64,000 bases of DNA from Solea solea (Eukaryota > Chordata > Actinopteri > Pleuronectiformes > Soleidae): contig NC_081150.1 in NCBI RefSeq assembly GCF_958295425.1, positions 13,515,001 through 13,579,000 of the forward strand, in the 5' to 3' direction. This document shows positions 1 through 18,407 of this stretch, piece by piece. A program made the position numbers and the translations under genes. Within the stretch, counting starts at the first letter, position 1. The number at the start of each line of letters is the position of its first letter. The notes beneath the pieces are model-generated. The model was not told the DNA's origin. It saw nothing but the letters and a program-made list of their open reading frames with translations, and ran no database searches.

Positions 1-65
1 GTTTTTAAATGATTTAAAAATCCCAAAAGATCACAGTAACTTCACTTTCTCCTCTCCTTGCTCAG

Positions 66-350
66 GTGCACTCACCACCCTCAGTCACTCCACCCACTGG
101 TGATGTGTGCACGCTGCCTCGTGATGAGGGGCCCTGTGATACATGGGTGCTCCGGGTTTACTATGACTTGGCCACTGGTAAATGTGTTGATTTCTGGTAT
201 GGAAGCTGCCACGGAAATGCCAATAACTTTGCGTCTCTGGAAATCTGCCACATGGAGTGTGGGCATGTGGCGATGGAGCCCCGACTCCCACCTCTCAGGG
301 GGATGCCAAGAAGAGGGTCACTCATGGGTGCTCTGAGAGCAAGGGCATAA
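66..350 (+). CDS. Kunitz/BPTI-domain protein, C-terminal coding exon (partial gene)
   Basis: The last coding exon of a gene entering from the left. A pyrimidine-rich tract ends in ctcag at 61-65, and the open frame from 66 runs 94 codons to a TAA at 348-350. It encodes one Kunitz domain: six cysteines spaced 8, 15, 7, 12 and 3 residues apart, exactly as in BPTI, with the usual DEGPC, YYD, FWYG and GNANNF motifs. A basic tail of about 28 residues, rich in Arg, Pro and Gly, follows the last cysteine. Kunitz domains are secreted, disulfide-bonded modules, either serine-protease inhibitors or terminal domains of collagens VI, VII and XXVIII. The P1 residue after the second cysteine is Asp, and the usually invariant Gly before the fourth cysteine is Ser, so trypsin-type inhibition is unlikely. 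A terminal Kunitz in a last exon suits a collagen-like matrix protein, but the parent gene cannot be named. The phase of the upstream junction is unknown. Confidence 0.85.
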   Translation: MHSPPSVTPPTGDVCTLPRDEGPCDTWVLRVYYDLATGKCVDFWYGSCHGNANNFASLEICHMECGHVAMEPRLPPLRGMPRRGSLMGALRARA

Positions 351-660
351 CACTGCACACAGTTTTACCTCCAGCACATAAGCCGGTTTTCTCTCTAAGT
401 ATTTACAGTCAAAGACAAGAAAATGTGTCGTGAAATGTACCCAATTTCATTGAAACATCAGAATTGACATTTTTAATAACTTAATGCTCTCACATTCAAA
501 CTCACATGATCTCTGATGTTATTGAATTTTTTTGTGACATTCACTTTATTCATTTGTGCTTTGCCTTATGGTTTAGAGTAAAGTAAAATGAGGTCAATGT
601 GATTACAAGAGTTAAATTCTACTTAACATGATCAATAAACCTTTAGCCATTGTTAACCTT
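351..660 (+). other. 3' UTR of the Kunitz-domain gene
   Basis: AT-rich sequence after the stop codon with no open frame. It contains a canonical AATAAA polyadenylation signal at 634-639 followed by a T/G-rich stretch, so cleavage near 650-680 is likely. Confidence 0.5.
634..639 (+). terminator. Polyadenylation signal AATAAA (Kunitz gene)
   Basis: First canonical hexamer after the stop at 348-350. TG- and T-rich sequence follows within 40 bases, as expected downstream of a cleavage site. Confidence 0.5.
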
Positions 661-1029
661 GACATAGATGTGTGGTTTATTTTTTCTCTCTCATAGCATT
701 ACCAAAATTGCATTGCAGTTGTTTTCCCAAACTAAAATGAATCTTAAGAAAATGAAAAACGCTAGTCAAATTCAGTTTTGAGTCACCACATACCTACATA
801 CACAATAAATACTATTACTTTTGCTACTTTCTTTGTTACGATTCAGTAGGCTACTTCTCTTTAATCCAAGACGGGATTAAGTACTATATATTATTTCTTT
901 AATTCATTTTACTAAAATAAACTATATTTATTTTTCTGTCACTGGAAAAAGATCCATAGCCTACAAAAGACAAACTAGATTACAAGACTCTTATTATGAA
1001 ACCAAACCTTTATTTTGAAAGCAATTCAC

Positions 1030-1182
1030 TTCTACAACCGGAACAATGCTTGTATCACTTCCTCTGATTTCTTTTGCCCCAGCAGCAGCTATTTCGCACG
1101 GAGAATTCTGAAGCAACAATCAACGGTTTTGTGCAGTTTTTTTGTACCTGAGAAGTAGACACGTTCCGTAGGCAGTATAAAC
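1030..1182 (+). promoter_or_regulatory. erh: Putative erh promoter and 5' UTR
   Basis: The stretch before the erh start codon has no TATA box at a convincing distance. It carries an ETS-type CCGGAA near 1038-1043 and a CTTCCTC near 1059-1065, which is common in housekeeping promoters. The transcription start cannot be fixed from sequence; the 5' UTR probably occupies the last 50-100 bases before the ATG at 1183. The 660-1030 stretch upstream is AT-rich with nothing recognisable. Confidence 0.35.
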
Positions 1183-2498
1183 ATGGTAAGCGTGTTATTT
1201 TTAACGTCTAATGTGGATAAAACGTCCTGTTTCATTGACATTAGCTCCTGTTAATTCATTCACAGCTAAGCTAACGAGCTACGAGGCTAACGCACTTCTG
1301 CTACTACTTCATATGTTGTCGTTTGTTGTGGCTACAAGCCCCTTATGATTGTAATTAAATATTATTTGTCTGTTTTTTTATGTGCAAATGATTTAAGCAG
1401 ATGTGGTATTTTGCGAAACACCAGCCATTACGTTAATATTACAGTGTGATGTACCAGCATACCAGCAACTCCTGGTTGAAAATCCTTGGAGAGGAAACTA
1501 CTCGGAGTGTGTCAGAAGAAATTGACTGCATAAATCTGGTACTTGATGTTACAAATATAACGTGCACTTACACTTTTTCTTTTGTTCAGTCGCACACAAT
1601 TTTGCTTGTCCAACCCACCAAGAGACCTGAGGGCCGCACATATGCTGACTATGAGTCAGTGAACGAATGCATGGAAGGTGAGTTTGCCAAAAAAACACAA
1701 GGCTGATGAATCTCAATAGGTGAAGTCAAAAAAAACCCCAAAGCAGTAGAAGATGGATGGATGGATGTTCACTGATCACTTTATTAGCTGTACATGACGC
1801 CTAATAAAGTGGCGAGTGGCTGTAGTCCACCTGCTTCAAGTTTTAATGTGCTTTGCATGTCCTTCTGCGTACCTTGGTTGTTATACGTGTGGTTATTTGA
1901 AAAAGTGTTGCCTTTTATATTTATTTGGACTAGTCACTCTCCTCTGACCTCTTATATCAATAAGGTATTTCATTTTTAGGTCATTCACTGGATAGTTTCT
2001 GTTTTGAAAATCCCAGTAGATAAGTGGTTTCTGAAATACTCAGCTGACAATGGTGCAAAATTCAAATCACAAAATTATATATATTTTCTCTAACATATTG
2101 TGGATGCACACTGTTGGGAAATGGTTTTGCTTCTGTTTAGCATGTTCTGCTTGTTTTTTTCCAGGTGTTTGCAAAATGTATGAAGAACATCTGAAGAGGA
2201 TGAATCCAAACAGCCCCTCCATCACCTATGACATTAGCCAGTTGTTTGACTTCATTGATGACTTGGCTGATCTTAGCTGTCTTGTGTAAGTATGATCTGA
2301 TCAGTGAACCAGTCACTGTATTTCAATGGAAACCTTGTTTACAGCAGGTGTGTTGGTTATATCCCATTAACAAATCATTTTCGTTTTTTTAACAGGTACA
2401 GAGCTGACACCCAGACATACCAACCATACAACAAAGACTGGATCAAGGAGAAGATATACGTCCTGCTGCGACGTCAGGCTCAGCAGGCAGCAAAGTAA
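1183..2498 (+). CDS. erh: Enhancer of rudimentary homolog (ERH)
   Basis: Coding exons 1183-1185, 1590-1677, 2165-2285 and 2396-2498 join to 315 bases, 104 residues plus TAA. All introns are GT-AG. The protein matches vertebrate ERH along its whole length from recall, including the N-terminal [18 protein letters not shown] and the [10 protein letters not shown] segment near the C-terminus; one seen difference is Ala for Gly as the second-last residue. ERH is a small nuclear homodimer with an alpha/beta fold. It binds DGCR8 in the Microprocessor, CIZ1 and other RNA-processing factors, and its yeast relative partners Mmi1. The CK2 sites described for the family, Thr18 and Ser24, are present. Exon 1 contributes only the initiator ATG, directly followed by gtaag. 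Intron 2 carries a Tc1-like fossil. ppp4r3a follows on the same strand. No frameshift or missing residue is seen, so the gene is very likely functional. Confidence 0.98.
1770..2048 (-). mobile_element. Decayed Tc1-like DNA transposon fragment in erh intron 2
   Basis: At 1777-1787 and 1801-1811 lie perfect 11-base inverted copies of the CTAATAAAGTG end typical of a Tc1-like family common in fish. From about 1812 to 2048 the minus strand resembles the N-terminal part of that family's transposase gene, including the segments for the GRSISEISQ-like helix region and the stretch preceding it. Indels and stops break the frame, and an internal segment seems deleted. It cannot encode a transposase. 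Identification rests on recall of the family consensus. Confidence 0.8.
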
Positions 2499-3500
2499 AG
2501 GCATTGGTGACAGGTTGTCCTGCTACACACACCTGGAAGGATTTTACACTGCACTACATTTCCACAGCATCTTTAGGATCTGTGTATATGGACAACATCG
2601 TCAGTTTGATAAGGGGTGGGTTTTCGCAGCATACTATTTTTGGGAAAAGGTTGTGGTTTCAAAACCAGTAAAGTAAGACATTTGGGCTTTATATTGAAAT
2701 GGGGTTGTACTTGGCAGGAAACAGATGTTTGTGCATCAAGAGGATAGAGGTGATAGTTGTAAATAGGAGTGGGCGATCTGAGAAATCACACCATGACTAA
2801 TCTGGAACAGTTCCATGAGAATTTTAGAGGTGACATTATATGACATTTACACTTGGTTGAAGCATAATCCATGTCAACATGGATCCATGTCAACAAACCA
2901 ACAGATTGATTGTCTACTAGATTGTATCATGTGTCTATATCAAAAGAGACTTTTCCATGTGGGTATCCAAAACCTTTCAAATGTCTGGCAGCATAACAGA
3001 CCAGAAGCTAGAAGTAAAGAACTGGACATATTGTCATATATTCTATTCAAATAGATGTCAGAAAACTTTGTTGGATAAAAATGTTAAAACACTTAAAAAT
3101 ACACAATAAAAACTGAGCCTGGATGTTCTTAACAGTACATTTCAAAATTGAGAAGAAAGACTACGGGTTGTGTTTGTGTGTCATGGTGTGGTTTTTGGGA
3201 GGATTGCCCACTACTAACAGCAATGATTAATTTATTAATGGAGAGCGAGAGCGATCCCTGTTTGGAGAAGAGCTCCACAGCCTAGATAATGTGTTTCCAT
3301 CGTCAAATTCTAGTAGTATGCTTTTTATCCAGATGCCATATTAGTTATGTGACATTTTTATACTCTTTCTGTTACCATAGCTTGCAATCAAAATGTAAAA
3401 TGCTGATACTGTAAACATTTAGTTTTGCATAGCATCTAATTTCAACTATCCCTGTTGTAGTTTTCTTTGATTTGAACAAAAATAAACCATTGTTTTCTGA
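2499..3500 (+). other. erh: 3' UTR of erh and downstream flank
   Basis: No coding potential. AATAAA hexamers lie at 3105-3110 and 3481-3486. The second is followed by T/G-rich sequence, so either site could be used. An ATTTA-poor, otherwise plain AT-rich tract. Confidence 0.5.
3481..3486 (+). terminator. erh: Candidate distal polyadenylation signal of erh
   Basis: AATAAA followed within 30 bases by TTGTTTTCTGACTTG-like T/G-rich sequence. A proximal alternative sits at 3105-3110. Confidence 0.45.
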
Positions 3501-3639
3501 CTTGTATTCATTCTTGAGTATACAACATTTGGTGCAAGTACTATTACACTTGCCTATTCATTCAAAGTTTCATAAGTGCTAGTCTGCAAAAATATGTATG
3601 CACGAATAGGTGGATGCTGCGTGGTAAGTTGTATGTGTT

Positions 3640-4720
3640 GCAGGACCAACAAGACAAACAATGCCTGGTCCTATTTCCATGTTACTGTCTCTTTAAATCT
3701 GGCGGGCTGCCCTGTTGTTGCTGTGCTGGAAACCCCGTACTGACTGCGAAGGGACCCAAGATGGCTGAATACTCACGGGGGGACCAGTTAGCAATTATCT
3801 GAGCAAGACGTCGCAAATGAATGGCAAATAGACGTATGATGTAAAGTGTTACCTTCAGATAATTACGCGACTACGTTTAATAAGTCTGCATAATTTTGGG
3901 GATGCATGAATACCAGTATGGAGAGAGTGGTCTCTCCGCGGCCCCGAGCCAGAACATGGCGGAACACTTGGGGCAGAAATAGCGGCTAACGCTAACTAGC
4001 TGGCGTATTATTCCGACACCATTGAAAACATTTGTCAGGGGTTAACACGGTGTTTGTGGGTCGCGGGTGTGAAATGGTGTTATCGGTGCTAAACTATAGT
4101 CATCTTACTTCAGATAGTTCTGAATGTTGATTATGTGGGGCTGAAGTAGTTAGCGTACTTGCTAACTAGTTTACTCGATAGGTCTGCTCGCTAGCGTATC
4201 TAGCTAACGTTGCCCTCAAGCGTACAGACTGTACTAATACATAGGCAGGGTGTTTTTGTAGTCAGTGGTCGTAATATCTTTGCGTATTCTTCAACCGCAT
4301 CATACAGTTTTCTTTTGGTAGTCGATAGTGAATGTCTGTCATTTGTACGGACAATTAACACCTTAGCAAACATTGCCCTCTGCACTGTAAATTGACTGCT
4401 AGCTTGCTACAATGGTCTGAAACCTGATTTTGTGTGTTGCGTTGCCTGTAACGCTGAAGCGTAACTTGTGACACAGTTCGTCAAAATAATCATATACCGT
4501 AGCTGAGCCGATCGTAGACTTTTCCTCTACTCACATCCAGGTGTATCACTTGTAAGGTGCCTCATATAAGTGTCAACCTGGCTGATCCTGACTCATGTAA
4601 AGTCATTACCGTATTACAGAAGTGTACAGGTGTAAAAAAGAAAAAGTGAACTGAAGTTGTGGCGTCACCAAGTGAGGCAGACATCCATTAATAGCAAAGA
4701 AGGTGCCACTACTTGTCAGG
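3640..4720 (+). promoter_or_regulatory. ppp4r3a: Putative ppp4r3a promoter and 5' UTR region
   Basis: A region of higher CpG content than its surroundings, densest near 3930-4080 (ccgcggccccgag, ggtcgcgggtg). It has several short upstream ATGs, for example in aagATGGCTG at 3749-3752 and acATGGCGG near 3956. The erh polyadenylation signal is only about 150 bases upstream of its left edge. The transcription start and any 5' UTR intron cannot be fixed. No TATA box is evident, which fits a housekeeping promoter. An open frame on both strands at 4200-4395 is judged accidental. Confidence 0.4.
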
Positions 4721-12587
<7,867 letters not shown>

Positions 12588-13670
12588 AAGAAGCATCACT
12601 GTCTCAGCTTGTGCTCTGCCTACGATACGAGAGTATCCGTGCATAGACTTCACATAAGAACGATCAAAACTTGTAAACAAATTGAATGAATGAGAGCCAC
12701 CCACTCACCGTCAGCGGGTGGCCCAAAGAGGTGTAGACTGAATGGATTCAAAGCCTCCTCTGAAAAGCCCACGACTCGTTCATACAAGTGCCAATCAGGA
12801 GACCAGGAGTGAAAAACGTCTGCAAAGTGGAACAGATGTGTAAATGTTTGGGGGGTGGGGTGGGGGGAGGGGGGGGGGGTTGCACTTGGAAGATCTTCAG
12901 CAGACCTGGATAGTATGAGACAGGTTGGCGTTGGATGATTTAGCAACTTGGAGGTAAAGACCACATACAGAAACACACACAAGCAGACTGAAATCCCAGA
13001 GAGCTTGCAGGCTTGGACCATAACCCACTGCCCCCCGCCCCCCACTCAGGGAAGGACATCACAGCGGCCCAGATGGGTCGGCCAATTCAGACCCCAGACC
13101 ACCACAACTTGCACCCCCCCCCAGACTCCTTTACTTCTTTTCTCCTCTGCTCTTTCTCACTCCCTTTGTCTGTTGCTTTCTGTCCCTCTTTTTACGTTAG
13201 TGTATAGGACCAGACGGGAGGCAGCATGTGGCAAAGAGCTGTCCTTGTTGTCGTTTGATGATGTCATCAGTGTCGTCGTTCCTCACCTGACGTTCTTTCT
13301 CTGATGAGAAAAAAAGCCAGCAGTTTCTTCCTTATTTCCTTTTTCTTTTTTTTCTTTATTTGTCTCCGTCTTTCTCCTGTTTTTGTAAATGACAAACAAA
13401 AAAGACCTGCCTTTAAATGTTCAGGATGTTTTTTCTGTCACACTTGAACTGGTTTTTAAAGACCTCAGTAGGTGAGCTAGTTTTACCCTTTTTGCCCTTT
13501 GAAACTGCAGATTTTTTGGAGAATTTGTAATCCCGTCTTGATTAAAGATTGAGTGGAATTCTAGATGTGATGAATTTTGTCATATCTTCTCTTTTTTTTT
13601 TCTTCTTTTACATGAGTGTACACTTAGTTGTTCAGAATATTTGGGACCATTAAAATGATCTTTGCTGTAT
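12588..13670 (+). other. ppp4r3a: 3' UTR of ppp4r3a
   Basis: Non-coding sequence after the stop. It contains a G-rich tract at 12850-12880 including 11 consecutive G, pyrimidine-rich blocks at 13120-13200 and 13320-13380, and ATTAAA hexamers at 13541-13546 and near 13650 that could serve as polyadenylation signals. No AATAAA is seen in this stretch. Confidence 0.5.
13541..13546 (+). terminator. ppp4r3a: Candidate polyadenylation signal ATTAAA of ppp4r3a
   Basis: The commonest variant hexamer, located about 950 bases after the stop and followed by T-rich sequence near 13590-13610. Confidence 0.35.
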
Positions 13671-14490
13671 GATGTCCTACTACCCTTTGTCCTAATAACT
13701 CCAAGTGTTTCTTTGCTGCATCAGATCAGTTTGGGGTTTACTCTGCAACACAAAAAGAAAAAAATGTATCAGTAATACAGACGACCTTTGAATTGGATGT
13801 CAAGCCAGTCACTGTACGGTAAACATTTGAGTCGTGAGTAGTGAGAAAGGTATTTTCTAGGATCAACTACTTTTTGTGAAGCCATGCATATTTATAAGAT
13901 GTTGAATATACAGTCAAAGGTATTCCTTTCCGTAGGATAAACATCTTTTTACTCTTGGGCTCACACCTATGTCATATGATATATTGTTTAAATTACTGAC
14001 TTTGCTTCCAAGATACTGTGTGGCCATCCATTGATATCTGCACATTCCACCAGGTGGCACCATTAGTCTATATAATAGCTTCTGAGGAGGCTCGCCTTCC
14101 CTCATGGGTCACACCATCTTTGTACAATTAACCTTGAGAATTTTCATCGTACAGGGACGCTGAAAACACTTAATCTTGTCTGTTGTTGTCTGAACTGCTG
14201 CTTTCTTACTGTTCTTACAGTATCATTATTTGGCAATTCATTTTATACGACGACAGCAGAGGCCAAAAGGTATATTTTGATCAGTGGTTAGTTGGTAGGC
14301 AGAGGGACAAAAGAAGGATTTGACACTTTGTTGCATCAACAAAGTTGGACATAAAATGTTAAATTTAGATTACAGCAGTATTATAAATCAAAATTCAATA
14401 GTCATGTAGTTGGCCAAATCTGCAAAATGGCATATTTTAGGTCAGTATTGACATTCTTCATTAACTGTGCATACAACTGTGAACAAGTGA
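13671..14490. other. Intergenic stretch, nothing recognised
   Basis: AT-rich, low-copy looking sequence. Short open frames here lack splice signals and protein-like composition. Confidence 0.6.
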
Positions 14491-14495
14491 TTCAC

Positions 14496-14531
14496 TATAT
14501 ATGTATGTATATGTATATATATATATATGTA

Positions 14532-14585
<54 letters not shown>
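14496..14585. repeat. (TA)n/(TATG)n microsatellite
   Basis: Alternating TA with interspersed TATG and GTGT units, about 90 bases, ending in a pure run of about 44 bases of TA. It generates low-complexity Tyr-Ile frames on both strands, which are not genes. Confidence 0.95.
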
Positions 14586-14589
<4 letters not shown>

Positions 14590-15220
14590 GCAGTCCCTGC
14601 TCCAGTATCATGACTAAACCTCAGCACTCTGGTAAATATTGTCTCTTTTCTTTTTACAAAGTGGGAAAACAACTTATGAAAAATGTCAACACCACCCGGC
14701 TCATGTGGTCACCTCAGTGGGAGTTTGAGTACAACTCAAAAACAAACAGCATCAAGGCCACCAAGGAGTCGCTGTGTTGTCCCTCCAAGTGCATTGTGGT
14801 CTTCAAACATTGTTTATTAATTAAAGCCCAGCAGAAGAGGATCACTCAGCATGCAACGAGAGCCGTCACACAATGCCCATTAAGGCTCCCATTCACGTGA
14901 AAGCCATCTCCAGACAACAGCAGCCTTTCAAGAGCAGCCCTCCCTGCCAGCCTCTGCTTGCTCCTCAGCAGGAGTGTGGCAGAGTGTGTGTCTGTGTGTG
15001 TGATCTTCCTCTTTGCCGCTGGAGAGGCCAGTCTGCTGCCGGTGCCAGACACTGCTCCACCAGAATGTCGGCTCCACTTCCAGTGCCAAGACGCTCACCC
15101 GGCTCTGCCCGCCTGTACGTCTGCCAGGATGAAGAGTCTCCGTCGTAGACACTTCTGTCCAGCTTCCTGTGGGGCCTTGAAAAGCCTCTTTGACAGCTCT
15201 CTTGATCTCCATGAGTCTGC
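14586..15220. other. Unassigned stretch
   Basis: GC content rises after 14850. Overlapping open frames on both strands at 14846-15212 have no conserved motif I recognise, no clear donor and contain a TGTGTG run. I would not call a gene. Confidence 0.5.
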
Positions 15221-15224
15221 CAGA

Positions 15225-15258
<34 letters not shown>

Positions 15259-15390
15259 CCATTCACACGCTTCAATATGGCGTTAAGTGTCTTGCTCAAG
15301 GACACATAGAGATTAGCAGAGCCAGGAATTGAACCCACAACGTTCCAGTTGAAAGACAACTCGCCCTACCACTGAGCGACCAGGGCTCAA
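15221..15390 (-). mobile_element. tRNA-derived SINE
   Basis: On the minus strand, reading down from 15390, there is a tRNA-like head. A box A-like segment lies at 15363-15382 (TGGTCGCTCAGTGGTAGGGC), a box B GGTTCAATTCC at 15325-15335, and GAGCC and GGCTC acceptor-stem halves flank them. A body with CTTGAGCAAGACACTTAA follows, a motif I recall from fish tRNA SINEs. The element ends in a (TAGA)n tail at about 15223-15257, typical for SINEs that end in simple repeats. It is not a functional tRNA: the anticodon arm is imperfect and the element continues past the tRNA part. Confidence 0.75.
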
Positions 15391-16070
15391 ACATTACTCC
15401 TCACTTTCTTAATACTTTTACTTCTAAAACGTAAGCACATTTTATATCAGAACATTACTTGTGATACTTTAGTACAGTAAATGGCATATACTTTAAGACT
15501 TATATATTAGTCTTAAAGTTAGTTATATATAAAGTTAGTTGTAGGTCTGGTTTCACGAAGAGCAACAAGCTTTTACCTTATATGAGAGAGATGGATTAAC
15601 CTGTGATACATATCTGTAATTTTAAATAAATATGATTTATTTTGTGATTTCATCTGTAATATGTAGATTTCCTAAAAAGATGACCCTATTTAAAAAACAA
15701 AAAAACAACTAAATAAGGGACAGTATCCTCATTTACAGTGGAGTGGAGAATCTACCCAACATTGTGTCTACTGACAGTACATTGAGGCGACCTATAGGGG
15801 GCAGTAAACACCACGTAAGAACATTGATCTGCGGCCAATCAATAGCCAGCACTCAACACGGGCCTGTTGGATTGTAGTTTTAGTCCTCTGTAAATAATTC
15901 AGAAATTAAGTTTATCAACTTCTCTTTTCCTACTACATGTAAGTGATTTAGTCTATCTTTAGTCTAAAAAAAGAAAACACAGAACATTCATCTGTTGTCT
16001 TAATCCCAAATAATCCCGTGACCAAACCCGGATATGAAACAGGAAATGGGGTACGCATGCGGTTTATATT
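15391..16070. other. Unassigned AT-rich stretch
   Basis: No open frame of note, no recognised repeat. Confidence 0.5.
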
Positions 16071-16079
16071 TCGGGAAGA

Positions 16080-16449
16080 ATCTCAACTGAGGTTGTCAAA
16101 ACAACCCCCCCGTCGTACAGGACAATCACCCGTGTTTCCCCGACACAAAGTGCCCTCTGTGTCCGCCGAAGCCCCCCAATCTACCCCCCGCCCCCGCTTT
16201 AATGGAGGTGATTGGCCGTGCACACCACGTCCGCCGCCGCTGCGTGTGTGTGGTTAATCACCGTGTACGGGAACACTGGAGCTCAGCGTCCTTCCTCTCC
16301 CCCGGGGAGGGATGGAGAGGGAGCGGGCGTCAGGCCGACAGAGACCCCGGGGCCGCCGCGACGACCCGGGTCAGCAGCAGCAGCAGCAGCAAATGAAAGA
16401 GTGGAGAAAAGTCGTCATCCGTCAACATCTGCTTTACATTAGGACAGAG
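16080..16449 (+). promoter_or_regulatory. CpG-rich block, putative promoter
   Basis: The most CpG-dense stretch outside the first genes, with gccgccgcgacg-like sequence. It contains an inverted CCAAT box (GATTGGC near 16209-16215) about 100 bases before an ATG at 16312. Such blocks usually mark vertebrate promoters. The strand is inferred from the following ATG frame and donor. Confidence 0.4.
16312..16449 (+). other. Candidate first coding exon of an unidentified gene
   Basis: An open frame of 46 codons starts with ATG at 16312, with G at both -3 and +4. It encodes an Arg-rich stretch, a CAG/CAA run of seven Gln and a basic segment, and stops exactly at a gtgaga donor (16450). It could equally be 5' UTR or chance. 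A phase-0-compatible acceptor lies at 19309/19310. I recognise no protein family. Confidence 0.2.
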
Positions 16450-16780
16450 GTGAGATACAGTCACGAACAGAAGTCCGACATACTGCTCATGAGCTCTCCT
16501 TTTATGTGGCTCCCTGGTTTGATGGCTGACAGATGAATTAAGTCAAAAGGTTAACCTGACATCCTAATATCAAATATATCCTAAATCTGAGTATGTAAAA
16601 GAGTGCATTTTATACACCAACGTTCATTCTCTCCATAAATCTGCCCCCAACCACAGATAAACCTGCAACATTTCAATTTATTGTTTTTTTAAAGTCACAA
16701 TATGCCGGATGCCAAATATCTAACTAACTAACCAGCTTTATATGACATGGACCCATTATCCTCTTATCCCCAGTCGTCAG
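16450..16780. other. Unassigned stretch
   Basis: Nothing recognised; AT-rich sequence leading into the dispersed repeat at 16.8 kb. Confidence 0.5.
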
Positions 16781-16789
16781 ACTGCCAGC

Positions 16790-17160
16790 CACGGTCGGAG
16801 AGAGTGTGAACAATGCCGAACTGTAGATCGGTTAAAAATACTTAAACATCCTCAAAACGTGCGTTAATCTCCAACATTTAGGACGGGAAAAAGTCTAAAA
16901 TCTCAGTATTTAATCCAGGGGAGTCTGGTGAATTTGTTACTGGTACAGTAAAGATTTGGATGTGAACAGACTGATCAGCTGACTGTTGTGGGACAAGCTC
17001 CACCTGTACCATACCGTACCATTACTCTGGGACCCCCCAAGGGAAGGGTACTGAAAAATGGAACAGTCAGGGCCGGTTATTTTGGTACTATGGAAAAAAA
17101 AATATGTACTATACTGAGCCGTTCCAATTGGTGGAAACACGCCATAAGGTGGCATTTGCA
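16790..17160. mobile_element. Dispersed MITE-like repeat, copy 1
   Basis: Between 16815 and 16935 this matches 36825-36935 closely. Shared segments include GTAGATC, ACTTAAA with ATCCTCAAAA, TGCGTTAA, CTCCAACATTTAG and GAGTCTGGTG. The right part has TACCATACCGTACCA and GGAAAC-type motifs like the ends of hAT-type fish MITEs. No coding capacity. The edges are approximate. Confidence 0.65.
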
Positions 17161-17169
17161 TAAAAGAAA

Positions 17170-18400
17170 GGATGTTGTTGTTCTTTGGTGCACTATAAGC
17201 TTCTGCTTCAAAACACGAAGCATATGCTCCTGGTGGTCGTAGCAACTTGATGATGTAAAGCAAGGCCCTTGTCTTTACGTACATACTTTTAAGGCTACGA
17301 AAACAAACCCCTTTTTATTATTTTAAAGCAGTTATACACTGATGCAAACTCACTCGTGGGTAGTTCTGCTAATAAACATTCCCCGCATATTAAGTGGTCT
17401 CTGACTTGTCACAGGGAAAAGTGTGTTTCTTGTCATTCCCATTCTGCACGCCGCACGCTGCACCCTCTGTTCTCGGACGAAAGTCTTTTTTTGTCAGACT
17501 ATTGAACTATTTGCAGTTTACATACGACAATCGCGTTCTGTCCACAACAGAGGTTCGGGAGTCACAACTGGGGGAGTCACGTCACCTCCGACTCTACGTC
17601 TTTGTGCCTTCGCGTTTACTGCAGCAAAAGTATGTCCAGGAACAGTTATGTGCTGCATTCATGTGTCCTTTCTTCAGCCAAAACTCCACGACTCCCTTTT
17701 GAGTTAAAATCAATGCGAGTCCCGCTGCGCAATAAGCTGATTAACATGTAATTCCTCTGCAGCAACTTTGATATTTTGGTCGTTTTCCAAGCCAAGAAAG
17801 TGCTTTCAAACGTTAGTGATCCTTGCTCTAATGAAAACAAGTCTGTTGCCGTCATTCATGTGACCCCCCCTACCCACACCCCCCCTCGGTATGTTAAGGC
17901 TTCATTGTAGCTATTAGTTGTAGACGCAAATGATTTTTCTGTCCTAACGTCGTTCCATGTGTTCCATGGCTTTTCAGAGGCTCCGGGATAAATCAATATC
18001 ATTTTGTGTAGCATGTATGTGCTTTTCATCTTCATTATCTCCTTAAACAAACCGACATATGCCTCTTGGCTCGGCCTCGCAACTTTCATTTCTCACAGTC
18101 CAGAGCAGAATACCGACTTTTGTTTGTCAGCGTGCGGCCGCAAAGCCCGTGCTCCTTCTGTTTGGGTCCCCTAACATAACTGTTGTCGCACCCTAAATCG
18201 GAGATAAATGATGAGCTTTCCCCATGGAAGTGTTGGGGAAGGGGAAGAATTCTTGCGGCTGATCTGCCGTTGCTAAATGTTAAGTGGGCCGGTATTGTGC
18301 CGCAGCGTGGGGGCACAGGAAACACGGATGTGAGTGTGAGAGCTCTTGGGCCGCGTTTGAAATGGAAATGTCACAGTGATAAAGAGCGCACCTTCCGCAC
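17170..18400. other. Unassigned stretch
   Basis: No supported gene. Short open frames at 17394-17707 on the + strand overlap each other in two frames and lack family motifs. Confidence 0.5.
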
Positions 18401-18407
18401 CCAGGGC

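Noticed and set aside
4200..4395. Open frames on both strands upstream of ppp4r3a
   Set aside because: Overlapping antiparallel frames in the 5' region with no motif; typical chance frames.
14496..14585. Repeat array considered as CRISPR-like or satellite
   Set aside because: Pure TA/TATG microsatellite without spacers.
14873..15332. Overlapping frames, one with a signal-peptide-like start at 14958
   Set aside because: The hydrophobic start comes partly from a TGTGTG run, the frame continues into the SINE, and no donor or domain is seen.
15320..15390. tRNA-like sequence on the minus strand as a functional tRNA gene
   Set aside because: Imperfect anticodon arm and a SINE body with simple-repeat tail attached; it is the head of a SINE.
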